Shown: positions 1 through 6,220 of the stretch, in pieces
Position numbering within the stretch: the first letter of the stretch is position 1
Layout: every line of letters begins with the position of its first letter
Source of the DNA: UBA7803 sp041608775
GTDB lineage: Bacteria > Pseudomonadota > Gammaproteobacteria > Pseudomonadales > Azotimanducaceae
NCBI GenBank assembly: GCA_041608775.1
Contig: JBFISC010000171.1
Span: forward strand, 1-7,811
Length of the DNA stretch: 7,811 nt
Reading direction: 5' to 3'
The notes under the pieces: model-generated
What the model was told of the DNA's origin: nothing
Databases searched by the model: none
Seen by the model: only the letters and a program-made list of their open reading frames with translations
Program-made: the position numbers and the translations under genes

Positions 1-654
1 GTAGACGAACGAGCCGTCGCTGTAGACGGCGGAGTTGAGCGCCGCGAAGTAGTTGTCGCCGGCGGGGACCACGCTGCCCAGGTACTTTCTCACCAGCTCG
101 GGATGCTCGCGGACGGCTTCGGAGATCGAGCAGAAAATCACGCCGGCAGCGCGCAGCTTGTCCTTGAACGTGGTGGCGATGGACACGCTGTCGAACACGG
201 CGTCCACGGCCACGTTGCCGCTGCCGGGGGCTGCCGGTCCCGCGAGGTCCGGGTCGGCATCGCCGGGCGCGCGGTCCCTGACCACGCCGGCAAGCACCTC
301 CTGCTCGTGCAGCGGGATGCCGAGCTTCTCGTAGGTGCGCAATAGCTCGGGATCCACCTCGTCGAGTGATTTCGGGCCGTCGCCGCTCTGGCGGGGCGCG
401 GAGTAGTACGAAATGGACTGGAAGTCGATGGGCGGAAAGTGCACGTGGGCCCAGCCGGGGGGTGTCATCTCGAGCCAGCCGCGATAGGCCTGCAAACGCC
501 ACTCGGTGAGCCAGTCCGGTTCCTGCTTCTTCTCCGAGATGAACCGGATCACGGACTCGTCTAGCCCGGGCGGCAGCGTGTCCGACTCGATGTCGGTGAC
601 GAACCCGGCTCGATACTCGCGCTTTACCAGGGCTTCTACGGAACGGTCGGTCAC
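1..654 (-). CDS. sufB: Fe-S cluster assembly scaffold protein SufB (N-terminal 218 residues, cut by the window edge)
   Basis: SufB is the scaffold subunit of the SufBCD complex, which builds Fe-S clusters in the cytoplasm. My translation of the reverse strand gives recognisable SufB blocks in order: YRAGFVTDIE near residue 14, a block containing EWRLQAYRGWLEM, HFPPIDFQSISYYSAP, YEKLGIPLHEQEVLAG, VAVDAVFDSVSIATTFKDKL, GVIFCSISEAVREHPELVRK, and finally YFAALNSAVYSDGSFVY at the edge. About 260-280 C-terminal residues lie outside, given the family length of about 480-495. The start is GTG at 654-652. The upstream ATG at 692-690 is out of frame, and no strong Shine-Dalgarno is visible. It appears to be the first gene of its transcript, since the opposite-strand methyltransferase gene lies 180 bases upstream. 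Odd: about 24 extra residues rich in Ala, Pro, Gly and Asp sit between LAG and VAVD (codons at 285-214), where remembered homologues join directly. Family identity is very sure; the start is moderately sure. Confidence 0.95.
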   Translation of the reverse strand, partial: MTDRSVEALVKREYRAGFVTDIESDTLPPGLDESVIRFISEKKQEPDWLTEWRLQAYRGWLEMTPPGWAHVHFPPIDFQSISYYSAPRQSGDGPKSLDEVDPELLRTYEKLGIPLHEQEVLAGVVRDRAPGDADPDLAGPAAPGSGNVAVDAVFDSVSIATTFKDKLRAAGVIFCSISEAVREHPELVRKYLGSVVPAGDNYFAALNSAVYSDGSFVY

Positions 655-689
655 GTGGGGCAGCTCGCTTGCTGATGTTGCGATCGCAC

Positions 690-695
690 ATTGTA
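690..695 (-). promoter_or_regulatory. Putative -10 box of the sufB promoter
   Basis: On the minus strand the hexamer reads TACAAT, five of six matches to TATAAT. It would start transcription near 683, about 29 bases before the GTG start of sufB. The position 17-18 bases further upstream (713-719) reads GGTATT or TGGTAT, a poor -35, and lies inside the palindrome at 714-738. A weak -35 covered by an operator fits a repressed promoter. Inferred by eye; an alternative TATTAT lies at 716-711. Confidence 0.5.
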
Positions 696-713
696 CCCGG
701 CGGTCCCCGGATA

Positions 714-738
714 ATACCAGAGTATTTTAGTCAGGTAT
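714..738 (-). promoter_or_regulatory. Probable IscR type 1 binding site controlling sufB
   Basis: This 25-base imperfect palindrome has outer halves, read on the minus strand, of ATACCTGACT and ACTCTGGTAT around a five-base A/T core AAAAT. Compared from memory with the IscR type 1 consensus (half-sites ATASYYGACT and AGTCRRSTAT around RWWWY), it matches at about 23 of 25 positions; the two misfits are in the second half. Type 1 sites are bound by [2Fe-2S]-IscR, which represses when clusters are plentiful. The site covers the -35 region of the proposed sufB promoter, which suggests repression by holo-IscR. No iscR gene is in the window, so the regulator would be encoded elsewhere. Confidence 0.75.
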
Positions 739-834
739 TACCTCGGCCCAGCTGCAAAGCCGCGTTGTCTATGCAGGGCCGGTGAGGAACGGCTAACATG
801 CGGCGCTTTCTGGCCGCACGGAAAGCGATTGCGT

Positions 835-1506
835 ATGCCCAAGCTGGAGCGACTCCCGGAACCCAACATCTATCAGGCATACGGCATCTACTTCCTCGAG
901 TCCAAGCACCGGCTCATCCGCCGCCTGAAGAAGGCCTATCAGCCCTCGGTGCATGGCCACAAAGCCTGGAACGCGAGCTTCCTGCTGATGGACTACCTGC
1001 AGCACGAACCGCTGGCCAAGCGCGCCCGGGTGCTGGAGGTGGGTTGCGGCTGGGGGCCCGGCGCGGTGTTCTGCGCCAGCCGCTTCAAGGCCCGGGTGAC
1101 CGCCCTGGACGTCGACAAGGACGTGTTTCCGTTCCTCGACGTGCTGGCCGCTCTGAACGACGTCAAGGTCGAGCCCCTGACCTCGCGGTTCGAGAAGCTG
1201 TCGGTCGAGGACCTGGCCCGCTTCGATGTGCTGGTGGGCTCGGACATCTGTTTCTGGGACAAGATGATCAAGCCGTTGAACCGCCTGGTGAACCGCGCCT
1301 TCGAGGCCGGCGTGAAGCGGGTGGTGATCACCGACCCGGGTCGGCCGCCGTTTTACGAGTTCTGCGATCTGGCGCGCAAGCGTCACCGGGTGGAGCTGAT
1401 GGAGTGGTACGCCCCCGAGCCGGAGTACTTCGCCGGCGAGGTCGTGGAAATCCGCCCGCAGCGCAAGCGGCGCAAAGGCAAGTCGACGAAAGCGGGGGCC
1501 CGATAG
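835..1506 (+). CDS. Class I SAM-dependent methyltransferase, possibly of the protein-lysine (METTL/ETFB-KMT-like) group
   Basis: A 223-residue cytoplasmic protein with a Rossmann-type SAM fold. Visible motifs are motif I VLEVGCGWGPG (residues 67-76), the acidic end of strand 2 in VTALDVDKD (88-96), and GSDICFWDKM (136-144), the position where this group carries a D-x-x-[FY] motif. A DPGRPPFYEF segment (168-177) recalls bacterial homologues of the ETF-beta lysine methyltransferase; that assignment is inference. The tail, from about residue 209, is strongly basic (RKRRKGK), which might bind nucleic acid or a ribosomal partner. ATG at 835 is chosen because GGAAAG (820-825) lies 9 bases before it; the TTG at 829 in the same frame would have only 3 bases of spacing. 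The gene is divergent from sufB and ends 17 bases from the convergent lipoprotein gene. The substrate is unknown. Confidence 0.85.
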   Translation: MPKLERLPEPNIYQAYGIYFLESKHRLIRRLKKAYQPSVHGHKAWNASFLLMDYLQHEPLAKRARVLEVGCGWGPGAVFCASRFKARVTALDVDKDVFPFLDVLAALNDVKVEPLTSRFEKLSVEDLARFDVLVGSDICFWDKMIKPLNRLVNRAFEAGVKRVVITDPGRPPFYEFCDLARKRHRVELMEWYAPEPEYFAGEVVEIRPQRKRRKGKSTKAGAR

Positions 1507-1523
1507 GCCGTCGGCTTCGCAGC

Positions 1524-2198
1524 CTAGCTCTTGGTGGTGAGGAAGGTTTTCAGCTGGTCGGCCATGCTGTTGCAGGCGGACGAGCGGACCCGCGCGATGA
1601 ACGGCAGCGGAACCACGACCGCGGGCATGTAGCTGGTGCCCACCGCGTCCGAGCTGATCTTGCCGACCGAGGCACCGGAGCGGATGTCCCACACCGAGGC
1701 CTCGTAGGACGAGTCGTTCTCCCAGGTCAGGAAGCCGAAGCACCCGGCGCCGGCGGTGGTGACGCTGCACGTGAGCGAGCCGCCGGCATCAGTGCGGTCG
1801 GTGTCGCCCTCGACCCACACCAGATATCGCAGCCCCAGCTCCTTGAGGCGCCTGGCCAGGTTCGGCTGATTGATGATCTCCGGAAGGTCGGAGGTGTTTG
1901 CCGGAGCGGTGCGCGGCTCGAACCATGGGAACATGGCGTCGCGGAACTCCTGCTCGTCGATGACGTTGATGCCCCGGGAGCCTCCACGCATGTTCTTGCT
2001 CACGCAGTCGACGAAGCCGAACTCGGTCTCCTGGGTCGAGGGCAGGGTACGTCGGCCGAGCACGACGATGGACTCGTGGGACTCCATGCCGGTCGCGGCT
2101 TCCCTGACTTCCTGGACTGTAGCGGTGACACAGCCGGCGAGCGGAACCGCCAGCGCGAGCAGTGCCATGATCACCGGGATGCCGGAGCGATTGCTCAT
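1524..2198 (-). CDS. Cysteine-containing lipoprotein, last gene of the operon
   Basis: A 224-residue protein of a family I cannot name. The signal peptide has a short basic start and a hydrophobic run (IPVIMALLALAVPL), then a lipobox LAGC with the lipidated cysteine at residue 23. The mature part has four more cysteines (65, 144, 153 and 209), an even number that could form two disulphides in the periplasm. A central stretch FRDAMFPWFEPRTAP (85-99) and LRYLVWVEGDTD (103-114 region) look like a conserved core. The start at 2198 is supported by GAGGGG at about 2205-2210 and by the ATGA overlap with the stop of the preceding gene (2197-2195), which implies translational coupling. An upstream extension in the same frame is low-complexity shadow of that gene. 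Being last in the operon, it probably serves the same envelope apparatus. Coding and lipoprotein nature are sure; function is unknown. Confidence 0.88.
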   Translation of the reverse strand: MSNRSGIPVIMALLALAVPLAGCVTATVQEVREAATGMESHESIVVLGRRTLPSTQETEFGFVDCVSKNMRGGSRGINVIDEQEFRDAMFPWFEPRTAPANTSDLPEIINQPNLARRLKELGLRYLVWVEGDTDRTDAGGSLTCSVTTAGAGCFGFLTWENDSSYEASVWDIRSGASVGKISSDAVGTSYMPAVVVPLPFIARVRSSACNSMADQLKTFLTTKS

Positions 2199-2863
2199 GA
2201 TGAGCCCCTCAGTTCCGCGCTCAACCAGTCCTGCACGGCGGGCACGGTTCGAAACTGTACCGTGAAGAATGCCATGGCGTCCCGCATGGCCGCCAGTGCC
2301 GCGGCCTGAAGCGCCGGTTCTCGGCTGTTCATGCCGTAGTTGCGGGCATTGGCCTTGCCGTAGGCCGTCAGCGGCCACTCACCCACCAGCGCCCCATCCC
2401 GGCCGTGGAGCTGGAATCGGTAGCGGACCCACACTTCGAAATAGTTGCTGCGGGTCTGGTCAGGTGTGGAGAACTGGACCTCCTCGATGTTCGGCACCAG
2501 CACGCCGTCCACCTCGCCGCCGGGCGCCTCCGGCTGAGCCACCGGCCACACCGAAGCGAACATGCCACCGAGCAGATTGTCGAACATCAGGGTCTGGGCA
2601 CTGCCGAACTCGATGGCCCACTCGCCGCTGTTCTCGAGCTCCTCGCGGTGGGTGTAGCCGAGCAGGGACTCGGACAGGTAGACGCCCATGTTCAGCGGCA
2701 GCCGATCCACCAGCGGCACCGGCAGCGCCGGTGGCACGGACACGCTGGCGCCACCGCAACCGGTCAGGAACAGGGCGGCGATTGCTGCAACGACCGTTGC
2801 GACCGCCACCACGCCACGGCGGCGGTGAGACGCCGGATGGGTGCTCAGACATGCCTCCCGCAT
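2195..2863 (-). CDS. Lipoprotein of unknown function
   Basis: A 222-residue protein with a basic n-region (RRR at 14-16), a hydrophobic stretch VVAVATVVAAIAALF and a lipobox LTGC, with the lipidated cysteine at residue 36. The next residues are Gly-Gly, not Asp, so outer-membrane sorting by the Lol rule is expected. The mature domain includes LPLNMGVYLSESLLGYTHREE and a mixed beta-type segment around FEVWVRYRFQLHGRDG, followed by an alanine-rich helical region near the C-terminus. This is reminiscent of small periplasmic alpha/beta lipoproteins, but I cannot assign a family. ATG at 2863 has GAGG about 11 bases upstream, a rather long spacing; an in-frame GTG near residue 18 is less likely because it would drop the basic n-region. 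It lies 21 bases after the second vWA gene and overlaps the next lipoprotein gene by 4 bases. Confidence 0.88.
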   Translation of the reverse strand: MREACLSTHPASHRRRGVVAVATVVAAIAALFLTGCGGASVSVPPALPVPLVDRLPLNMGVYLSESLLGYTHREELENSGEWAIEFGSAQTLMFDNLLGGMFASVWPVAQPEAPGGEVDGVLVPNIEEVQFSTPDQTRSNYFEVWVRYRFQLHGRDGALVGEWPLTAYGKANARNYGMNSREPALQAAALAAMRDAMAFFTVQFRTVPAVQDWLSAELRGSS

Positions 2864-2884
2864 AGGGTAAGAGACCTCAAAAGC

Positions 2885-3883
2885 CTACTCGAATTCCGAA
2901 AGGCCGACAAAAGTTCCATCGTTCCGGTAGGCCAGCTCACGCATCAGCGCTGCGAAGCGATAGACCCGGCCGGACGGGCGATCGAGATACACCGGAAAAC
3001 CCACCGCATGGATCCGCACCAGCCGGCGACCGCTCTCGTCGGCGCGATTGATACGGTCCACCTGATCGACCACTTCCTCGATGGACCGGCCGGTGAAGTC
3101 ATCGCCGAACACGTAGATGCTGATCAGCTTGTCCGGTGAGTAGAAGGTGCTGATTGCAGCTTCGATGCCCTCGACCGGGCTCGAGTTCGAGAACGGGTTC
3201 CAGGTCTGCAGCCGCTCCATGATGGCGCTGCGGCGGCTCGGCGAGTCGGGGATCCACTCGCCGGCAAAGCGCGGGAACATGTAGTCGCCCATGTCGTTCA
3301 TGACCTGGATGCCCTTGACCTGGGGATAGATCGCCAGGGTCTCGTCCACCTTGCGCAGCACCTGGCTCCAGGCGGCGTTGAACATACTGCCGGAGGTGTC
3401 GATCACGAAGATGATGTACTCGCTGTCCACGGCGATCCCGCCGACCAGCTCGGTCTTGCGCTGGAAGTCCACGCCAAGCAGGCGCTGCATCTCGTCGGTG
3501 AGGCTCTGCCTGGCCGCGGCCAGCTGCTGGGTCGCTTCCAGAGCTTCGTCCTGACGGTCCACGGTGGTCGCGAAGCGGCCCAGGATCTCGGTGAGCTCGC
3601 GTTGCAGGGCGGCCACCTGCAGCAGGTTGTCCTCCAGCTGGGACTCCGCGTCCGTGACCTGGCGCCGCAGCTCGCTGATCCGGCCGCGGATCTCATAGAG
3701 CACCTGCTCGCGCTTGGCGATCTGCCCGTCGAGATCGATGCGGCTCTCCTCGAGCAGCTTCGGTTCCACGGTCTTGGAGATGATCAGCAGCAGGATGATG
3801 GCGCCGAAGCCGCAGGAGATGACGTCCAGGAACGACAGACCGAACTCGGCAATGGCGCGGCGGCCGTGGCGACGCCGGGTCAT
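2885..3883 (-). CDS. Membrane-anchored vWA protein with ExbD/TolR-like helix (second paralogue)
   Basis: A 332-residue protein. Residues 1-10 are very basic (five Arg in the first nine residues), followed by one membrane helix (about 14-36) with the sequence FGLSFLDVISCGFGAIILL, then a charged heptad-like coiled coil (about 42-135) and a vWA domain (about 155-330). The vWA domain shows a perfect MIDAS motif DTSGS (D162, S164, S166) after strand YIIFVI. Basic residues before the helix predict N-in, C-out topology, so the vWA domain should be periplasmic. Asp20 falls at the start of the helix, as the functional Asp does in ExbD, TolR and MotB. The start is ATG 3883, coupled by an ATGA overlap with the stop of the first paralogue, with GGGA a few bases upstream. 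The frame stays open far upstream, but that stretch is the shadow of the first paralogue. Role inferred: rotor or arm subunit of an ion-driven complex with the channel protein at 6217-7020. Confidence 0.92.
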   Translation of the reverse strand: MTRRRHGRRAIAEFGLSFLDVISCGFGAIILLLIISKTVEPKLLEESRIDLDGQIAKREQVLYEIRGRISELRRQVTDAESQLEDNLLQVAALQRELTEILGRFATTVDRQDEALEATQQLAAARQSLTDEMQRLLGVDFQRKTELVGGIAVDSEYIIFVIDTSGSMFNAAWSQVLRKVDETLAIYPQVKGIQVMNDMGDYMFPRFAGEWIPDSPSRRSAIMERLQTWNPFSNSSPVEGIEAAISTFYSPDKLISIYVFGDDFTGRSIEEVVDQVDRINRADESGRRLVRIHAVGFPVYLDRPSGRVYRFAALMRELAYRNDGTFVGLSEFE

Positions 3884-4965
3884 GGCCAGTCCCGCGAGGG
3901 TGACAGAAACGAGCCGCCGGTGCTGCGGGCCAGGTTCCAGAACGCCGCAGACGCCATCGGGTCCCCCTCCATGGGAAACATGATGACGTTCACCGGCACC
4001 TCGGAGGGGAGCTTGCGCACGGCGTCGCTGTAAAGCTCCAACCGCTCCCGGCCGGTGACCGTAGCGCCCCGCGGTGAGCGCGTGCCCTGGGTCGGCAGCG
4101 AGTCGACGATCAGATAGACGTTGTCCGGCAGCGGGCTCAGGCGGTTGATGGCGTCGATCAGGTTCACCAGGCTGGTACCGTTCGCCGGCACCAGCTCTTT
4201 GAGCCCGCGCAGCGCGCCGTCCAGCTCGCGGCCCTCGGCCAGGGGCGTCCATTCGGTGTCGCCGCCGGGTATCAGCGACGTCACCTCGGTGTTGAAGCCG
4301 TAGATCTGGAAATCCGCGTCCAGCGGCAGCTGCGCGCCCAGCCATTCCACCGTGCGCACGGCACGCTGCCATTTCGGCGCCATGCGCTTGCGCGCGTCGT
4401 CCATGTTGCGGCGCCGGATCACGTTGACGATGCTGTCGTCGAGCATGCTGGCCGACGTGTCCACGGCGATGAGGATGCGTTTTCCCCCTACCTTCAGGCC
4501 GGTGAGGTACTGGCGATCGCCCTCGCCGGTAAAGGTCCGGATGCGGCCGCCGGCGTTCGCCGCCTCGAGCGCCCGGAGCCGTTCCAGCTCCTGTTCCCGG
4601 GTGTCGACGTCGGTCTTCAGGGCCTCCAGGCTCTCCTTCTGCGCCAGGGATTCCTTTTCCAGCTCCTCGAAGTCCTCCCGGCGCCGCTCGATCGCGCGGC
4701 GCGTGCTGACAAGCTTGGCGTCGGACGCATCGAGGCGCTGCTCCAGGGTGTCCATGCGTTCGAGCAGCGCGAACAGTTCCTTTTCGCCGGTCTGCACCTG
4801 GTAGTCGAGCAGCCGAACCTCGGCGAGCCGATCCTGGTTCACCGTCTTGGTTTCTTCCTCGGTGGCGTGATTGATGATCAGGAAGATCAGCACCACCGCG
4901 CCGAACCCGCACGACATCACGTCTAGGAACGAGAGCGAGAAGACGTTGAGCTGTCGGCGTGCCAT
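3880..4965 (-). CDS. Membrane-anchored vWA protein with ExbD/TolR-like helix (first paralogue)
   Basis: A 361-residue paralogue of the following gene, with the same order of parts. It has a short basic start (MARRQ), a membrane helix (about 8-32) containing SLSFLDVMSCGFGAVVL with Asp15, and a long Glu/Arg/Lys-rich coiled coil (about 40-137). A vWA domain follows (about 160-360). Its MIDAS motif is DTSAS (D169, S171, S173), with a probable MIDAS threonine in NGTSL (T264) and a further acidic strand end in YLIVDSLPTQG. The helix and the FLDVxSCGFGA signature are nearly the same in both proteins, while the vWA parts differ clearly, suggesting an old duplication with distinct roles. ATG 4965 follows the Hsp70-like gene by 10 bases, with AGGCGG just upstream. 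A heterodimer of the two paralogues within one motor is possible; the precedent is the AglQ/AglS pair of TolR-like subunits in the Myxococcus gliding motor. Expected in the inner membrane with periplasmic vWA. Confidence 0.92.
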   Translation of the reverse strand: MARRQLNVFSLSFLDVMSCGFGAVVLIFLIINHATEEETKTVNQDRLAEVRLLDYQVQTGEKELFALLERMDTLEQRLDASDAKLVSTRRAIERRREDFEELEKESLAQKESLEALKTDVDTREQELERLRALEAANAGGRIRTFTGEGDRQYLTGLKVGGKRILIAVDTSASMLDDSIVNVIRRRNMDDARKRMAPKWQRAVRTVEWLGAQLPLDADFQIYGFNTEVTSLIPGGDTEWTPLAEGRELDGALRGLKELVPANGTSLVNLIDAINRLSPLPDNVYLIVDSLPTQGTRSPRGATVTGRERLELYSDAVRKLPSEVPVNVIMFPMEGDPMASAAFWNLARSTGGSFLSPSRDWP

Positions 4966-4975
4966 GACCGCCTGG

Positions 4976-6220
4976 TCAGCCCGAGACGTGGATGATCAGG
5001 TAGTCGTCGCCGCTCCGGGTGACCCGGTCCCCGGGCTTCACCGGCTCGGGTTGCAGTACCGGCGCGCCATTCAGGTAGACGTCGCGGTCGGCCCGGAGCA
5101 GCACCTGGTCACCGTCCCGATGCAGCGGCAGGGGCGAGGCCGAAAGAGGCCAGGCTTCGTGACCTCGGAGCACATGGCTCGCGGTCAGGGAACGGGCGGC
5201 TGGCCGGGCCGGGGCCCGCGCCTGCCCGCCGCTGGAGGTCCCCGCCGGCAGGCGGGTCACCAGCCGAAGCTCGCCGTCGCCGGGCACGATCTGCTCGAGG
5301 TGGGTGAGGCATCCCCGCGCCAGCGCGTTGGCGGGCAGGGTTTCGGCCTCGACCTGCAGGGTGTCCAGGGCGGCGCGCAGGCCGGGCAGGCTGGCACTCC
5401 GCGCGCTCAGGTACAGATGCGCGCCCCGGGGAACCGCGTCGGAGATCTGGCCCAGGCGCTGCGCGGATTTGTCCTCCAGCAGGCTGCGGGCGAGCTCCAC
5501 CCGGCGGGTGTGTTCGGCGTGAACGATCTCGACGATCAGCTCCGGGGTGTCGGCGCCGGCCTGAATCCAGTCGTAGACCTGATTGAACAGCTGCTGCTCC
5601 GTAGCCGCGGCGTGCAGCGGGTCGAACCGGGTCTCCCTGACGAAGCGGTCGGCGATGACGTTGATCCATCCGTCCAGAAGCCGGTTGAGCCCGCACTCCA
5701 GCACCTCCTGGGCGCCGGACTTGCGGACCTGGCCGTTGCCCTCCACCGTGGTGACGACGGCGCGCTGCATCATCACGTCCAGGTGATAGGCCCGGGGGCC
5801 GACGTCGCGGGTCGACAAGGCGGCCACGGCAGCGTCGACGAACCCGCTGACCCCGACGTCGATCTCCTGGAGCACGCCGAGCAGGACGCCCAGCTGATCC
5901 GGCGTCAGAACGCCGGGCACGGCCAGCAGCACGTTGCCGCCTTCGGCGTCGATCAGCGGCTTCAGGTCGAGCAGGTGCAGGTATACCAGATCGGCGTGGT
6001 TGCGTGCCCGCCGGCCGGGCGCTGCCAGCGGGTCGGCGTTGAGGCGGGCGAAGTACTGCTGGTTGGCCTGGCGCGGGTGGATGCGCGACAGGCGCACCGC
6101 GTCGTCGCCGAAGTGCACGGTATCGTCGAGCACGACGGCGATGCCAGGAGAACGATGCAGCACGGTCTCGTCCCGGTACACGGTGATGGCGGCGTCGTTG
6201 AGCTCGAGGATGCAGGTCAT
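4976..6220 (-). CDS. Hsp70/actin-fold-like protein with partial FHA-like C-terminus
   Basis: A 414-residue protein with no signal peptide or membrane helix, so probably cytoplasmic. Residues 1-320 read like a divergent Hsp70/actin ATPase module: an N-terminal strand turn ILELNDAAITVYRD, then VHFGDDAVR and the NP-like segment IHPRQANQQYF, then NVLLAVPGVLTPDQL (96-110) and GFVDAAVAAL (126-135). Towards the end, LYLSARSASLPGLRAAL (269-285) matches the Hsp70-type G-x-x-PG-L adenosine region. Phosphate loops are eroded: the first lacks the D-x-G-T-[TS] pattern and the second (near 145-158) lacks the Gly-rich turn. A Gly/Ala/Pro-rich linker (327-343) leads to a segment DVYLNGAPVLQPEPVKPGD (380-398) and LIIHV that resembles the end of an FHA domain. 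ATG 6220 overlaps the channel gene stop by 4 bases, implying close stoichiometry. It could be a cytoplasmic regulator or adaptor of the motor. Fold assignment is moderately sure; ATPase activity is doubtful. Confidence 0.8.
   Translation of the reverse strand: MTCILELNDAAITVYRDETVLHRSPGIAVVLDDTVHFGDDAVRLSRIHPRQANQQYFARLNADPLAAPGRRARNHADLVYLHLLDLKPLIDAEGGNVLLAVPGVLTPDQLGVLLGVLQEIDVGVSGFVDAAVAALSTRDVGPRAYHLDVMMQRAVVTTVEGNGQVRKSGAQEVLECGLNRLLDGWINVIADRFVRETRFDPLHAAATEQQLFNQVYDWIQAGADTPELIVEIVHAEHTRRVELARSLLEDKSAQRLGQISDAVPRGAHLYLSARSASLPGLRAALDTLQVEAETLPANALARGCLTHLEQIVPGDGELRLVTRLPAGTSSGGQARAPARPAARSLTASHVLRGHEAWPLSASPLPLHRDGDQVLLRADRDVYLNGAPVLQPEPVKPGDRVTRSGDDYLIIHVSG

Noticed and set aside
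1507..1523. A terminator between the convergent methyltransferase and lipoprotein genes
   Set aside because: Only a four-pair stem (GGCT with AGCC around GCGA) is visible, with no T run on either strand.
793..1770. A minus-strand frame of 325 codons opposite the methyltransferase gene
   Set aside because: His/Arg/Leu-rich shadow of the methyltransferase, whose SAM motifs are clear on the other strand.
798..2309. A 503-codon plus-strand frame across the methyltransferase and lipoprotein genes
   Set aside because: Arg/Gly/Ala-rich composition typical of shadow frames in GC-rich DNA; it overlaps two well-supported genes, and no motif was recognised.
2885..4912. A 675-codon open frame covering both vWA genes, suggesting a fusion
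   Set aside because: Its first half is Arg/Gly/Pro-rich shadow of the first vWA gene in another frame; the real second vWA gene starts at ATG 3883 with an ATGA overlap.
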